Origin: G051903925 sp051903925
GTDB lineage: Bacteria; Pseudomonadota; Alphaproteobacteria; Zavarziniales; Zavarziniaceae
Assembly: GCF_051903925.1 (NCBI RefSeq)
Contig: NZ_CP173678.1
Span: forward strand, 2,294,001 to 2,358,000
Direction: 5' to 3'
DNA length: 64,000 nt
Both the position numbers and the translations under genes were made by a program. The notes beneath the pieces were generated by a model. The model saw only the letters and a program-made list of their open reading frames with translations. It did not search any database and was not told the DNA's origin. Shown piece after piece: positions 51,470 through 59,615 of the stretch; position 1 is the stretch's first letter; each line of letters begins with the position of its first letter.

Positions 51470-51599
51470 GGTCCTTGTCCCCTTCCTGTTGTCCGGCTCT
51501 TTCCAGGCCGGTTCCCCCCGTTGCCGCTGGCCTGCCGTCCGGTCCCCCGACGGTGGTCCAGAAATCTCAACGCCATTCAGTCTTCGTTAAGGAGTACGG

Positions 51600-51700
51600 C
51601 CTACAGTCCAGGTCAGACATTGTTCATGTCGACCTCCCTAGTGTGCACTTCGGCTTCGTCGCCAAAGGCCGCCCGGATAACCGGGCGGCCTTTTTCTTTT
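51600..51700 (+). ncRNA. Putative small RNA ending in an intrinsic terminator
   Basis: No protein-coding gene is transcribed towards this terminator: the nearest plus-strand gene, mscL, ends 1.6 kb upstream, beyond an opposite-strand amidase. A stem-loop of 10 bp with one bulged A lies at 51610-51635 (AGGTC-A-GACAT, loop TGTTC, ATGTCGACCT). The terminator follows at 51667-51700. TACAGT at 51602-51607 could be a -10 but no good -35 is seen. The RNA would be about 85-110 nt. Its 5' end and any target are unknown. Confidence 0.5.
51667..51700 (+). terminator. Strong intrinsic terminator
   Basis: A perfect 10-bp stem, GGCCGCCCGG (51667-51676) and CCGGGCGGCC (51681-51690), has an ATAA loop. TTTTTCTTTT follows at 51691-51700. 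This is the best intrinsic terminator in the window and acts on the plus strand. Confidence 0.9.
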
Positions 51701-51848
51701 GCGCCCCCGTCGTTCCTGGCCCCAGACGGGGTGGGCGTGCGATGACGCTCCGTATCCTGATTGTGGGGGTTCTGACGGCCGCCGCAAGGGCCGGTCGGCG
51801 GGCGCCAGACCTGGGACGGATTATCGCAAGTCAGCCCGCCGCTGTGCC

Positions 51849-51877
51849 TTGACACCCCAGGGGGCCTCGCGTACATC
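51849..51877 (+). promoter_or_regulatory. Candidate promoter for tRNA-Asp
   Basis: TTGACA (51849-51854) is a perfect -35 and TACATC (51872-51877) a weak -10, with 17 bp between them. tRNA-Asp begins 52 bp downstream. A 7-bp hairpin (51898-51915) lies between. Confidence 0.5.
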
Positions 51878-51928
51878 ACGGGTCCCTCGCCACGGGGCCT
51901 TGCGCAAGCGCAAGGATCAAGGGCCCGA

Positions 51929-52005
<77 letters not shown>

Positions 52006-52043
52006 TCCCCATGGGATGGTCCCCTGTTCAGGCGAGCCTTCCG

Positions 52044-52346
52044 ATGCCCGACCTTGCGCTGTTTGGACTTGTCGTCCTGGTCGCCGCGATTGCCGGGGTT
52101 GGCGCCATCGCGTCATCCCTGATGCGGCGCAGCCGCCACAGAAGTCATCGCGACATGGTGCGCCGCTATCGCGATGGGCGGGGCGACAGCGGGTGGTCGG
52201 GCGACTCCGGAACAGGCTTCCGGGACGACGACCGCGCCCATCGGCACAGTCATGATCATGATAATCATTCGCATCATGACAATGGCTGGAGCGGCGACGG
52301 GTCTTCTGATACCGGTGGCGGCGGTGACGGAGGCGGCGGGGACTGA
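52044..52346 (+). CDS. Small membrane protein with His/Asp/Gly-rich tail
   Basis: This 100-residue protein has one N-terminal transmembrane helix (LALFGLVVLVAAIAGVGAIA, residues about 4-23). A basic stretch (MRRSRHRSHRDMVRRYR) and a long tail rich in His, Asp and Gly follow, ending in GGGGDGGGGD. The tail could bind metal or be disordered. I recognise no family. It lies between tRNA-Asp and nuoA on the same strand. The His/Gly bias might also arise by chance, so it is a modest call. Confidence 0.5.
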   Translation: MPDLALFGLVVLVAAIAGVGAIASSLMRRSRHRSHRDMVRRYRDGRGDSGWSGDSGTGFRDDDRAHRHSHDHDNHSHHDNGWSGDGSSDTGGGGDGGGGD

Positions 52347-52408
52347 CCTGTTGCGTTTCCGCACTTGAAACAGGCGCGCCGTCGCTTTATGCGGGCGGCT
52401 CAGGATCC

Positions 52409-52441
52409 TATGATGCAGGCGCTCACGGCGTGAACGCCTGC
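52409..52441 (+). promoter_or_regulatory. Candidate nuo promoter -10 and operator palindrome
   Basis: TATGAT (52409-52414) is a good -10-like hexamer; no clear -35 is 17 bp upstream. Immediately after it, GCAGGCGCTCAC (52415-52426) and GTGAACGCCTGC (52430-52441) form 12-bp arms with a single mismatch. The dyad would overlap the start of transcription, so a repressor or anti-activator is plausible. nuoA begins 55 bp downstream. A TTGAAA at 52365-52370 may be an alternative -35. Confidence 0.45.
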
Positions 52442-52496
52442 GCTCTACGCGGTCGGATCCGGAGCGGATCAGTCAAGGAGGTCAAGGCGGGCTGCC

Positions 52497-52862
52497 ATGG
52501 ATGCGATGCTGCGTGAATACCTCCCGATCCTGGTCTTCCTGGTGATCGCGATCGGCCTCTCCGTCGTGATGATCGGGGCATCGCTGGTGGCCGGGCCCCA
52601 GCGCCCCGACCCGGTCAAGCTGTCGGCCTATGAATGCGGGTTCGAGGCATTCGCCGATGCCCGCACGCAGTTCGACGTCCGCTTCTACCTGGTCTCGATC
52701 CTGTTCATCATCTTCGACCTGGAAGTGGCGTTCCTGTTCCCCTGGGCCATCGTGCTGGGCGACGTCGGCATGTTCGGCTTCTGGTCGATGATGGTCTTCC
52801 TGGGCGTGCTGACGGTCGGCTTCATCTACGAATGGAACAAGGGAGCCCTGGAATGGGAGTGA
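52497..52862 (+). CDS. nuoA: NADH-quinone oxidoreductase subunit A
   Basis: NuoA is a membrane subunit of complex I. The 121-residue protein has three hydrophobic segments and the signature AYECGFEAFADARTQFDVRFY. It overlaps the start of nuoB by 10 bp. It begins an operon that runs to the window end (nuoA-M). AAGGAGG and AAGGCGGG lie upstream of ATG 52497. Confidence 0.97.
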   Translation: MDAMLREYLPILVFLVIAIGLSVVMIGASLVAGPQRPDPVKLSAYECGFEAFADARTQFDVRFYLVSILFIIFDLEVAFLFPWAIVLGDVGMFGFWSMMVFLGVLTVGFIYEWNKGALEWE

Positions 52863-53398
52863 TCACGCCCGCGACCCAGCTCCCCACGGCCCTGCCCCCG
52901 GGGGCGGAGGACACCGCGGCCCGACTGCACGAGGACCTGTCCGACAAGGGCTTCCTGGTCACCCGGGTCGAGGACCTGGTGAACTGGGCCCGCACAGGCT
53001 CGCTGTGGTGGATGACCTTCGGCCTTGCGTGCTGCGCGGTCGAGATGATGCACACCAACATGCCGCGCTATGACATGGAGCGGTTTGGCGTCGCCCCGCG
53101 TGCCTCGCCCCGCCAGTCGGACGTGATGATCGTGGCCGGCACGCTGACCAACAAGATGGCGCCGGCACTCCGCCGCGTGTACGACCAGATGTCGGAACCG
53201 CGCTGGGTGATCTCGATGGGATCGTGCGCGAACGGCGGCGGCTACTACCATTATTCCTATGCCGTGGTGCGCGGCTGCGACCGCATCGTGCCGGTCGACA
53301 TCTATGTGCCGGGCTGCCCGCCCACCGCGGAGGCACTGCTCTATGGCGTGCTGCAGCTGCAGCGCAAGATCCGCCGCCAGGGCATCATCCAGCGCTGA
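52853..53398 (+). CDS. nuoB: NADH-quinone oxidoreductase subunit B
   Basis: NuoB carries the N2 [4Fe-4S] cluster near quinone. The 181-residue protein has the ligand cysteines in FGLACCAVEMMH, SMGSCANGGGYY and VPGCPPTAEALL. The ATG at 52853 overlaps nuoA. The next gene, nuoC, begins 1 bp after its stop. Confidence 0.98.
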   Translation: MGVITPATQLPTALPPGAEDTAARLHEDLSDKGFLVTRVEDLVNWARTGSLWWMTFGLACCAVEMMHTNMPRYDMERFGVAPRASPRQSDVMIVAGTLTNKMAPALRRVYDQMSEPRWVISMGSCANGGGYYHYSYAVVRGCDRIVPVDIYVPGCPPTAEALLYGVLQLQRKIRRQGIIQR

Positions 53399-53399
53399 C

Positions 53400-54026
53400 A
53401 TGCCAGAATTCCTGCCAAGCCCCGAGCGGCTCGAAACCCTTCGCGATCACGTCGCCGCGCACCTGGGCGCCAACCTCCTCGATTCGGTCATCGCCTTTGG
53501 CGAGCTGACCCTCGTCGTGGAGCGGGACGCGATCGTCTCCGTGCTCACCTGGCTGCGCGACGATCCGGGCTGCCTGTTCCAGCAGCTGGTCGACGTGTGC
53601 GGCGTCGATTGGCCAGAACGCCCGGAGCAGCGCTTCGATGTCGTCTATCACCTGCTCTCGCTGCGCAAGAACCTGCGCCTCCGGGTCAAGGTGCGGACGG
53701 ACGAGGTGACGCCCGTGCCATCCGCCGTTGACATCTTTCCCGTCGCCAACTGGTTCGAGCGCGAGGCGTGGGACATGTACGGGATCCTGTTCTCAGGTCA
53801 TCCCGACCTGCGCCGGATCCTGACCGACTACGGCTTCCAGGGGCATCCCTTCCGCAAGGACTTCCCGCTCAGCGGCTATGTCGAGGTCCGCTATGACGAG
53901 GAGGAGAAGCGCGTGGTGTACGAGCCGGTGCGCCTGGCGCAGGAGTTCCGGCGTTTCGACTTCATGAGCCCGTGGGAGGGTGCGCACTACATCCTCCCCG
54001 GCGACGAGAAGGCGACGAAGGCCTGA
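53400..54026 (+). CDS. nuoC: NADH-quinone oxidoreductase subunit C
   Basis: NuoC is the 30-kDa peripheral-arm subunit. The 208-residue protein has the family signature EREAWDMYGILFSGHPDLRR near the middle and DYGFQGHPFRKDFPLSGYVEV. It is a separate gene, not fused to nuoD as in E. coli. The stop is 1 bp before nuoD. Confidence 0.97.
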   Translation: MPEFLPSPERLETLRDHVAAHLGANLLDSVIAFGELTLVVERDAIVSVLTWLRDDPGCLFQQLVDVCGVDWPERPEQRFDVVYHLLSLRKNLRLRVKVRTDEVTPVPSAVDIFPVANWFEREAWDMYGILFSGHPDLRRILTDYGFQGHPFRKDFPLSGYVEVRYDEEEKRVVYEPVRLAQEFRRFDFMSPWEGAHYILPGDEKATKA

Positions 54027-54027
54027 C

Positions 54028-55206
54028 ATGGGGCAAGTCGACATCAAGAGCTACCAGCTCAATTTCGGTCCCCAGCATCCCGCGGCCCATGGCGTCCTGC
54101 GCCTGGTCATGGAACTGGATGGCGAGATCGTCGAACGCTGCGATCCGCATATCGGCCTGCTGCATCGCGGCACCGAGAAGCTGATCGAGTACAAGACGTA
54201 TCTTCAGGCGGTGCCCTATTTCGACCGGCTGGACTATGTCTCGCCGATGTCGCAGGAGCACGCCTACTGCCTGGCGATCGAGCGCCTGCTGGGGGTCGAG
54301 ATTCCGCTGCGCGCGCAGTACCTGCGCGTGCTGTGGGGCGAGATTACCCGCGTCCTCAATCACCTGATGAACGTCTGCACCCACGCCATGGACGTGGGCG
54401 CGCTCACCCCCATCCTCTGGGGGTTCGAGGAGCGCGAGAAGCTGATGGTCTTCTATGACCGCGTCTCGGGCAGCCGCATGCATGCCAACTGGGTGCGCCC
54501 GGGTGGCGTGCGCCAGGACATGCCGAAGGGCCTGGCCGAGGATATCTGGGCCTGGACCGAGTCGTTCCCCAAGGTGCTGGACGATCTCGACACGCTGGTC
54601 TCGGGCAACCGCATCTTCAAGCAGCGCAACGTCGATATCGGCATCGCGACGGCCGAGGAGGCGCTGGCCTGGGGCTTTTCGGGCGCGATGCTGCGCGGCT
54701 CGGGCATTGCCTGGGACGTGCGCAAGAACCAGCCCTATGAAGTCTACGATCGGATGGAGTTCGACATCCCGATCGGCAAGAACGGCGACTGCTACGACCG
54801 CTTCATCATCCGCATGGAGGAGATGCGCCAGTCGGTCCGCATCATCCGTCAGTGCCTGAAGGAACTGCCCGAAGGCCCCGTGCTGACCACCGACGGCAAG
54901 GTGGCGCCGCCCCGGCGCGCCCAGATGAAGCAGTCGATGGAGGCGCTGATCCATCACTTCAAGCTGTTCACCGAGGGGTTCCACGTGCCGGCGGGCGAGG
55001 CCTATGCCGCGGTCGAGGCGCCAAAGGGCGAGTTCGGCGTCTACCTGATCGCCGACGGGTCGAACAAGCCCTATCGGTGCAAGATCAGGGCCCCGGGATT
55101 CGTGCATCTGCAGGCCATGGATTTCATGCTGCGCGGCCACATGTTGGCCGATGCGCCCGCCATTCTGGGCAGCCAGGATATCGTGTTCGGAGAGGTCGAC
55201 CGGTGA
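54028..55206 (+). CDS. nuoD: NADH-quinone oxidoreductase subunit D
   Basis: NuoD forms the quinone-binding pocket with NuoB. The 392-residue protein starts with NFGPQHPAAHGVLRLV, the family motif with the quinone-pocket His. Other markers are HRGTEKLIEYKTY and SGVAWDVRK-like segment LRGSGIAWDVRKNQPYEVY. Its TGA overlaps the GTG of nuoE (GTGA at 55203). Confidence 0.97.
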   Translation: MGQVDIKSYQLNFGPQHPAAHGVLRLVMELDGEIVERCDPHIGLLHRGTEKLIEYKTYLQAVPYFDRLDYVSPMSQEHAYCLAIERLLGVEIPLRAQYLRVLWGEITRVLNHLMNVCTHAMDVGALTPILWGFEEREKLMVFYDRVSGSRMHANWVRPGGVRQDMPKGLAEDIWAWTESFPKVLDDLDTLVSGNRIFKQRNVDIGIATAEEALAWGFSGAMLRGSGIAWDVRKNQPYEVYDRMEFDIPIGKNGDCYDRFIIRMEEMRQSVRIIRQCLKELPEGPVLTTDGKVAPPRRAQMKQSMEALIHHFKLFTEGFHVPAGEAYAAVEAPKGEFGVYLIADGSNKPYRCKIRAPGFVHLQAMDFMLRGHMLADAPAILGSQDIVFGEVDR

Positions 55207-55835
55207 GCGTCCGTCCCGCAGGGCCCTATGAGCAGCCCGCCGACTTCGTCTTCTCGGCCGAGAATCTCGAGGTCGCGCGCACCATCATCGCCCGCTATCC
55301 CGAGGGGCGGCAGCGTTCGGCGCTGATCCCGCTGCTGGACGTGGCCCAGCGCCAGGCCGGCGGCTGGCTGCCGCGCGCGGCGATGGCCTATCTGGGCGAG
55401 TTGCTGAACGTGCCGATCATCCGCGTGTACGAGGTGGCGAGCTTCTACACCATGTTCAACCTGGAGCCGGTGGGTCGCCACCTGGTCCAGGTCTGCACGA
55501 CCACGCCCTGCATGCTGCGCGGCTCGGACGACGTCCTGGCGGCGTGCAAGAAGCGCCTGGGCATCGACGTGAACGAGACGACGCCCGACGGCCAGTTCAG
55601 CCTGATGGAGGTCGAATGCCTGGGCGCGTGCGTGAACGCGCCCATGGTCCAGATCAACGACGACTTCTACGAGGACCTGGACGCCGACAGCACGACCCGC
55701 GTGCTGGACGCGCTGGCGCGGGGGCAGCAGCCAAAGCCGGGGCCCCAGAACAGCCGCCGTTCGTCCGAGCCGGAAGGCGGGGCCACCACCCTGACCGACC
55801 TGCCCGCAGCCAACGCCCCCACAGCCAACGCCTGA
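55203..55835 (+). CDS. nuoE: NADH-quinone oxidoreductase subunit E
   Basis: NuoE holds a [2Fe-2S] cluster (N1a). The 210-residue protein has Cys ligands in QVCTTTPCML and ECLGACVNAP. A C-terminal extension of about 40 residues (GPQNSRRSSEPEGG and AANAPTANA) is disordered-looking, as in many alphaproteobacteria. The GTG start overlaps nuoD. Confidence 0.95.
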   Translation: MSVRPAGPYEQPADFVFSAENLEVARTIIARYPEGRQRSALIPLLDVAQRQAGGWLPRAAMAYLGELLNVPIIRVYEVASFYTMFNLEPVGRHLVQVCTTTPCMLRGSDDVLAACKKRLGIDVNETTPDGQFSLMEVECLGACVNAPMVQINDDFYEDLDADSTTRVLDALARGQQPKPGPQNSRRSSEPEGGATTLTDLPAANAPTANA

Positions 55836-55848
55836 GAGGATTGACGCG

Positions 55849-57144
55849 ATGCTGTCCGACAAGGACCGGATCTTCACCAACCTCTACGGCTTCCACGATG
55901 CGGGGCTGAAGGGGGCACAGGCTCGTGGCGACTGGGACGGCACGGCCGCCATCATCGCCAAGGGCCAGGACTGGATCATCGAGCAGATGAAGGCCAGCGG
56001 CCTGCGCGGCCGGGGCGGTGCGGGCTTCCCCACCGGCCTCAAGTGGTCGTTCATGCCCAAGCAGTCCGACGGCCGGCCCAGCTACCTCGTCGTCAATGCC
56101 GACGAGTCGGAGCCGGGGACGTGCAAGGACCGGGACATCCTGCGCCACGATCCGCACAAGCTGATCGAAGGCTGCCTGATCGCCGGCTTCGCCATGCGCG
56201 CGGTCGCCGCCTATATCTATGTCCGCGGCGAGTTCATCCGCGAGCGCCAGGCGCTGCAGCGGGCGGTGGACGAGGCCTATGCCGCCGGCCTGATCGGCAA
56301 GAACGCGGCCGGCAGCGGCTATGACTTCGACGTCGTCGTGCATCACGGCGCCGGCGCCTATATCTGCGGCGAAGAGACGGCGCTGATCGAAAGCCTGGAA
56401 GGCAAGAAGGGCCAGCCGCGCCTGAAGCCGCCCTTTCCCGCCAATGTCGGCGTCTGGGGCTGCCCCACGACCGTCAACAACGTCGAATCGATCGCGGTGG
56501 CACCCACCATCCTGCGGCGCGGGGCGGCCTGGTTCGCAGGCTTTGGCCGACCCAACAACGCGGGCACCAAGGTCTTCTGCATTTCAGGGCACGTGAACAA
56601 GCCCTGCAATGTCGAGGAATCGATGTCGATCCCGCTGCGCGAGCTGATCGAGAAGCATGCGGGCGGCGTGCGCGGCGGCTGGGACAACCTGCTGGCCATC
56701 ATCCCCGGCGGCTCGTCGGTGCCGCTGCTGCCGAAGTCGATCTGCGACACGGTGCTGATGGACTTCGACGCCCTGCGCGAGGTGCGTTCCGGCCTGGGCA
56801 CGGCCGCCGTTATCGTGATGGACAAGTCGACCGACATCGTCCGCGCCATCGCGCGCCTGTCCTACTTCTACAAGCACGAGAGCTGTGGCCAGTGCACCCC
56901 CTGCCGCGAGGGCACGGGCTGGATGTGGCGCGTCATGGAACGGATGGTGAAGGGCAAGGCCGAGGTCGAGGAGATCGACACCCTGCTCGAGGTGACGACC
57001 CAGGTCGAAGGCCACACGATCTGCGCCCTGGGCGATGCCGCGGCTTGGCCGATCCAGGGCCTGATCCGCCATTTCCGCCCCGAACTGGAACGCCGCATCG
57101 CCGAGCGCAAGGGCGGCGCGATGCCCGCCCGGGCCGCGGAGTAG
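55849..57144 (+). CDS. nuoF: NADH-quinone oxidoreductase subunit F
   Basis: NuoF binds NADH and FMN and carries cluster N3. The 431-residue protein has GLRGRGGAGFPTGLKWSF (NADH/FMN loop) and the [4Fe-4S] motif ESCGQCTPCREG. It is followed after 10 bp by a pentapeptide-repeat gene, not directly by nuoG. Confidence 0.98.
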   Translation: MLSDKDRIFTNLYGFHDAGLKGAQARGDWDGTAAIIAKGQDWIIEQMKASGLRGRGGAGFPTGLKWSFMPKQSDGRPSYLVVNADESEPGTCKDRDILRHDPHKLIEGCLIAGFAMRAVAAYIYVRGEFIRERQALQRAVDEAYAAGLIGKNAAGSGYDFDVVVHHGAGAYICGEETALIESLEGKKGQPRLKPPFPANVGVWGCPTTVNNVESIAVAPTILRRGAAWFAGFGRPNNAGTKVFCISGHVNKPCNVEESMSIPLRELIEKHAGGVRGGWDNLLAIIPGGSSVPLLPKSICDTVLMDFDALREVRSGLGTAAVIVMDKSTDIVRAIARLSYFYKHESCGQCTPCREGTGWMWRVMERMVKGKAEVEEIDTLLEVTTQVEGHTICALGDAAAWPIQGLIRHFRPELERRIAERKGGAMPARAAE

Positions 57145-57154
57145 GACGCGCGCC

Positions 57155-57514
57155 ATGGCGGCCGACGCGGGCGTGCTCAACGTCAAGGATGCGGACCTGT
57201 CCGGGGCTCGCTTCCGCGATTGCGACATGGGCGATGCGATCTTTGACAATGTCGACCTGTCGGGCGCCACGTTCCGTGAGGTCGACCTGTCGAGCGCCGG
57301 CCTGTCGGACGCCAACCTGTCGGGGACGCGCTTCCGCGACTGCGATTTCACCGATGCGGCGATCTCGGACGCCGATCTCAGTGGCCTCAAGGTCACCAAC
57401 GCCAATCTCAGCGGTGCCGCGCTGGTCGACTGTCAGCTGGACGGATTGACCATCGACGGGGTGCCGGTCCAGAACCTGCTGGCCGCCTACCAGGCCGCAC
57501 AGAACGGGGCATGA
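57155..57514 (+). CDS. Pentapeptide-repeat protein within the nuo operon
   Basis: This 119-residue protein is made of about 18 pentapeptide repeats of the A(D/N)LxX type (ADLSGARFRDCDMGDAIF, then VDLSGATFREVDLSSAGL), which should form a right-handed beta-helix. It has a C-terminal helix (VQNLLAAYQAAQNG). No signal peptide or membrane segment is seen. It sits 10 bp after nuoF and 7 bp before nuoG, so it is translated with complex I genes. A role in assembly or shielding of the complex is a guess; a DNA-gyrase-type mimic is an alternative. Confidence 0.9.
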   Translation: MAADAGVLNVKDADLSGARFRDCDMGDAIFDNVDLSGATFREVDLSSAGLSDANLSGTRFRDCDFTDAAISDADLSGLKVTNANLSGAALVDCQLDGLTIDGVPVQNLLAAYQAAQNGA

Positions 57515-57521
57515 CGAGCCA

Positions 57522-59615
57522 ATGCCGAAGCTGACCATCGACGGGCAGGAGGTTGAGGTTCCTCCCGGTGCCACGGTGCTCCAGGCGTGCGAGACGCTGG
57601 GGATCGAGGTGCCGCGCTTCTGCTATCACGAGCGCCTGTCGGTCGCCGGCAATTGCCGCATGTGCCTGGTGGAGCAGGAAAAGGCGCCCAAGCCGATCGC
57701 CTCCTGCGCCATGCCCGCCGCCGACAACATGGTGATCAAGACCAACACGCCGATGGTGCGCAAGGCGCGCCGTGGCGTGATGGAGTTCCTGCTGATCAAC
57801 CACCCGCTGGATTGCCCGATCTGTGACCAGGGCGGCGAGTGCGACCTGCAGGACCAGGCCATGGCCTATGGCTTCGATCACAGCCGCTATGCCGAGAACA
57901 AGCGGGCGGTGACCGAGAAGAACATGGGGCCGCTGGTCAAGACGGTGATGACCCGCTGCATCCATTGCACCCGCTGCGTGCGCTTCGCGACCGAGGTCGC
58001 GGGCGTGCCGGAGATCGGCGCGATCGGGCGTGGCGAGAACATGCAGATCACGACCTACCTGGAGCAGGCCCTGACCTCGGAGCTGCAGGGCAACGTGATC
58101 GACCTGTGCCCGGTCGGCGCCCTGACCTCCAAGCCCTATGCCTTCGTGGCGCGGCCGTGGGAGCTGCGCAAGACCGAGACGGTCGACGTGCACGACGCCC
58201 TGGGCAGCGCCATCCGCGTCGATGCCCGCGGGCGCGAGGTGCTGCGCGTGCTGCCCCGCATCGACGAGGAGATCAATGAGGAGTGGATCTCCGACAAGAC
58301 GCGCTTCGCGGTGGATGGCCTGCGTCGCCAGCGCCTGGACCGCCCCTATGTGCGTGAGGGCGGCAAGCTGAAGCCCGCCACCTGGGCCCAGGCATTCGAG
58401 GCGATCCGCGCCCGGCTTGACGGCGTGCCGGGCAGCCGCATCGGCGGCTTGGTGGGCGACCTGGCGGCGGTCGAGGAGATCGCGGCGCTCAAGGACCTGC
58501 TGGTGGCGCTTGGCTCGCCCAACCTGGACGCGCGGCAGGACGGTGCCGCCGCGGACGTCACGCAGCGCGCCTCCTACCTCTTCAACTCGACCATCGCGGG
58601 GATCGACCGGGCGGATGCCCTGATCCTGGTCGGCAGCAATCCGCGGCGCGAGGCGCCTGTCCTCAATGCCCGCATTCGCAAGCGCTACCTGAAGGGGAAG
58701 TTCCCCATCGGCCGCATCGGTCCGGCCAGCGACCTGACATACACGGTCACGGAACTGGGCGCCGACCTCTCGGTGCTGGGCGCGCTGGCCGACGGCACCC
58801 ATGCCTTTGCCGAGGTGCTGAAGGGTGCCGAACGGCCGATGCTGATCCTGGGGGCCGGTGCGCTGGCCCGGCCTGATGGCGCCGCCGTCCTGGCCGCGGC
58901 GCAGAAGGCGGCCGATGCCCTGGGCCTGGTCAGGGACGGCTGGAACGGCTTCAACGTGCTGCAGACGGCGGCGTCGCGCGTGGGCGCGCTCGACCTCGGC
59001 TTCGTGCCGGGGCAGGGCGGGCTGGACCGCACGGCCATGCTGGACGCGGCAGGCCAAGGCGCGCTCGACGTGCTCTTCCTGCTGGGCGCCGACGAACTGC
59101 CGATGGACGCCCTGGAAAAGCCGTTCGTCGTCTATGTCGGCACGCATGGCGATCACGGCGCGCACGTCGCCGACGTGATCCTGCCGGGTGCTGCCTATAC
59201 CGAGAAGAACGGCATCTATGTGAATACAGAGGGGCGGCCGCAGCTGGGCAACCGCGCGATCTTCCCGCCGGGCGACGCGCGCGAGGACTGGGCGATCTTC
59301 CGGGCCCTGTCGGACGTGCTCGGCAAGCGCCTGCCCTATGACTCGATCAGCCAGCTGCGCGCCCGCATCGCCAAGGACGCGCCGCATCTGCTGGCGTTTG
59401 ACCGGGTGACGCCTGCGGCCTGGGCGCCGTTCGGTGCGCCGGGGTCTGTCGCGGCCACCGCGGTCGCCGATGCGGTCGCCGACTTCTACCTGACGAACCC
59501 CATCGCCCGCGCCTCGACCACCATGGCCGAGTGCAGCAGGCTGGCCAAGGAACTTGCACACGACCTGGCGCATGGCCATGCGCATGCGGGCGAAAGGACC
59601 GGCACCCATGGCTGA
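57522..59615 (+). CDS. nuoG: NADH-quinone oxidoreductase subunit G
   Basis: NuoG is the large peripheral-arm iron-sulfur subunit. The 697-residue protein has N-terminal [2Fe-2S] motif CRMCLVEQ, then CPICDQGGECDLQDQ, and CIHCTRCVRFATEVAG. A molybdopterin-oxidoreductase-like domain fills the rest (DLCPVGALTSKPY, then VGSNPRREAPVLNARIRKR). The final His-rich tail overlaps the nuoH start by 8 bp. Confidence 0.97.
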   Translation: MPKLTIDGQEVEVPPGATVLQACETLGIEVPRFCYHERLSVAGNCRMCLVEQEKAPKPIASCAMPAADNMVIKTNTPMVRKARRGVMEFLLINHPLDCPICDQGGECDLQDQAMAYGFDHSRYAENKRAVTEKNMGPLVKTVMTRCIHCTRCVRFATEVAGVPEIGAIGRGENMQITTYLEQALTSELQGNVIDLCPVGALTSKPYAFVARPWELRKTETVDVHDALGSAIRVDARGREVLRVLPRIDEEINEEWISDKTRFAVDGLRRQRLDRPYVREGGKLKPATWAQAFEAIRARLDGVPGSRIGGLVGDLAAVEEIAALKDLLVALGSPNLDARQDGAAADVTQRASYLFNSTIAGIDRADALILVGSNPRREAPVLNARIRKRYLKGKFPIGRIGPASDLTYTVTELGADLSVLGALADGTHAFAEVLKGAERPMLILGAGALARPDGAAVLAAAQKAADALGLVRDGWNGFNVLQTAASRVGALDLGFVPGQGGLDRTAMLDAAGQGALDVLFLLGADELPMDALEKPFVVYVGTHGDHGAHVADVILPGAAYTEKNGIYVNTEGRPQLGNRAIFPPGDAREDWAIFRALSDVLGKRLPYDSISQLRARIAKDAPHLLAFDRVTPAAWAPFGAPGSVAATAVADAVADFYLTNPIARASTTMAECSRLAKELAHDLAHGHAHAGERTGTHG

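Larger units (their letters stand above)
51470..51928. other. Intergenic region with candidate sRNA, tRNA-Asp promoter and hairpin
   Basis: This 459-bp gap between the amidase start and tRNA-Asp holds no convincing protein gene. From about 51600 it has a bulged stem-loop and an intrinsic terminator (see separate entries). From 51849 it has a promoter and a short hairpin (51898-51915, CCTTGCG/CGCAAGG with a 4-nt loop) ahead of the tRNA. Confidence 0.7.

Noticed and set aside
51521..51745. Short plus-strand frame across the sRNA candidate and its terminator.
   Set aside because: The frame reads through the intrinsic terminator and has no plausible protein features.
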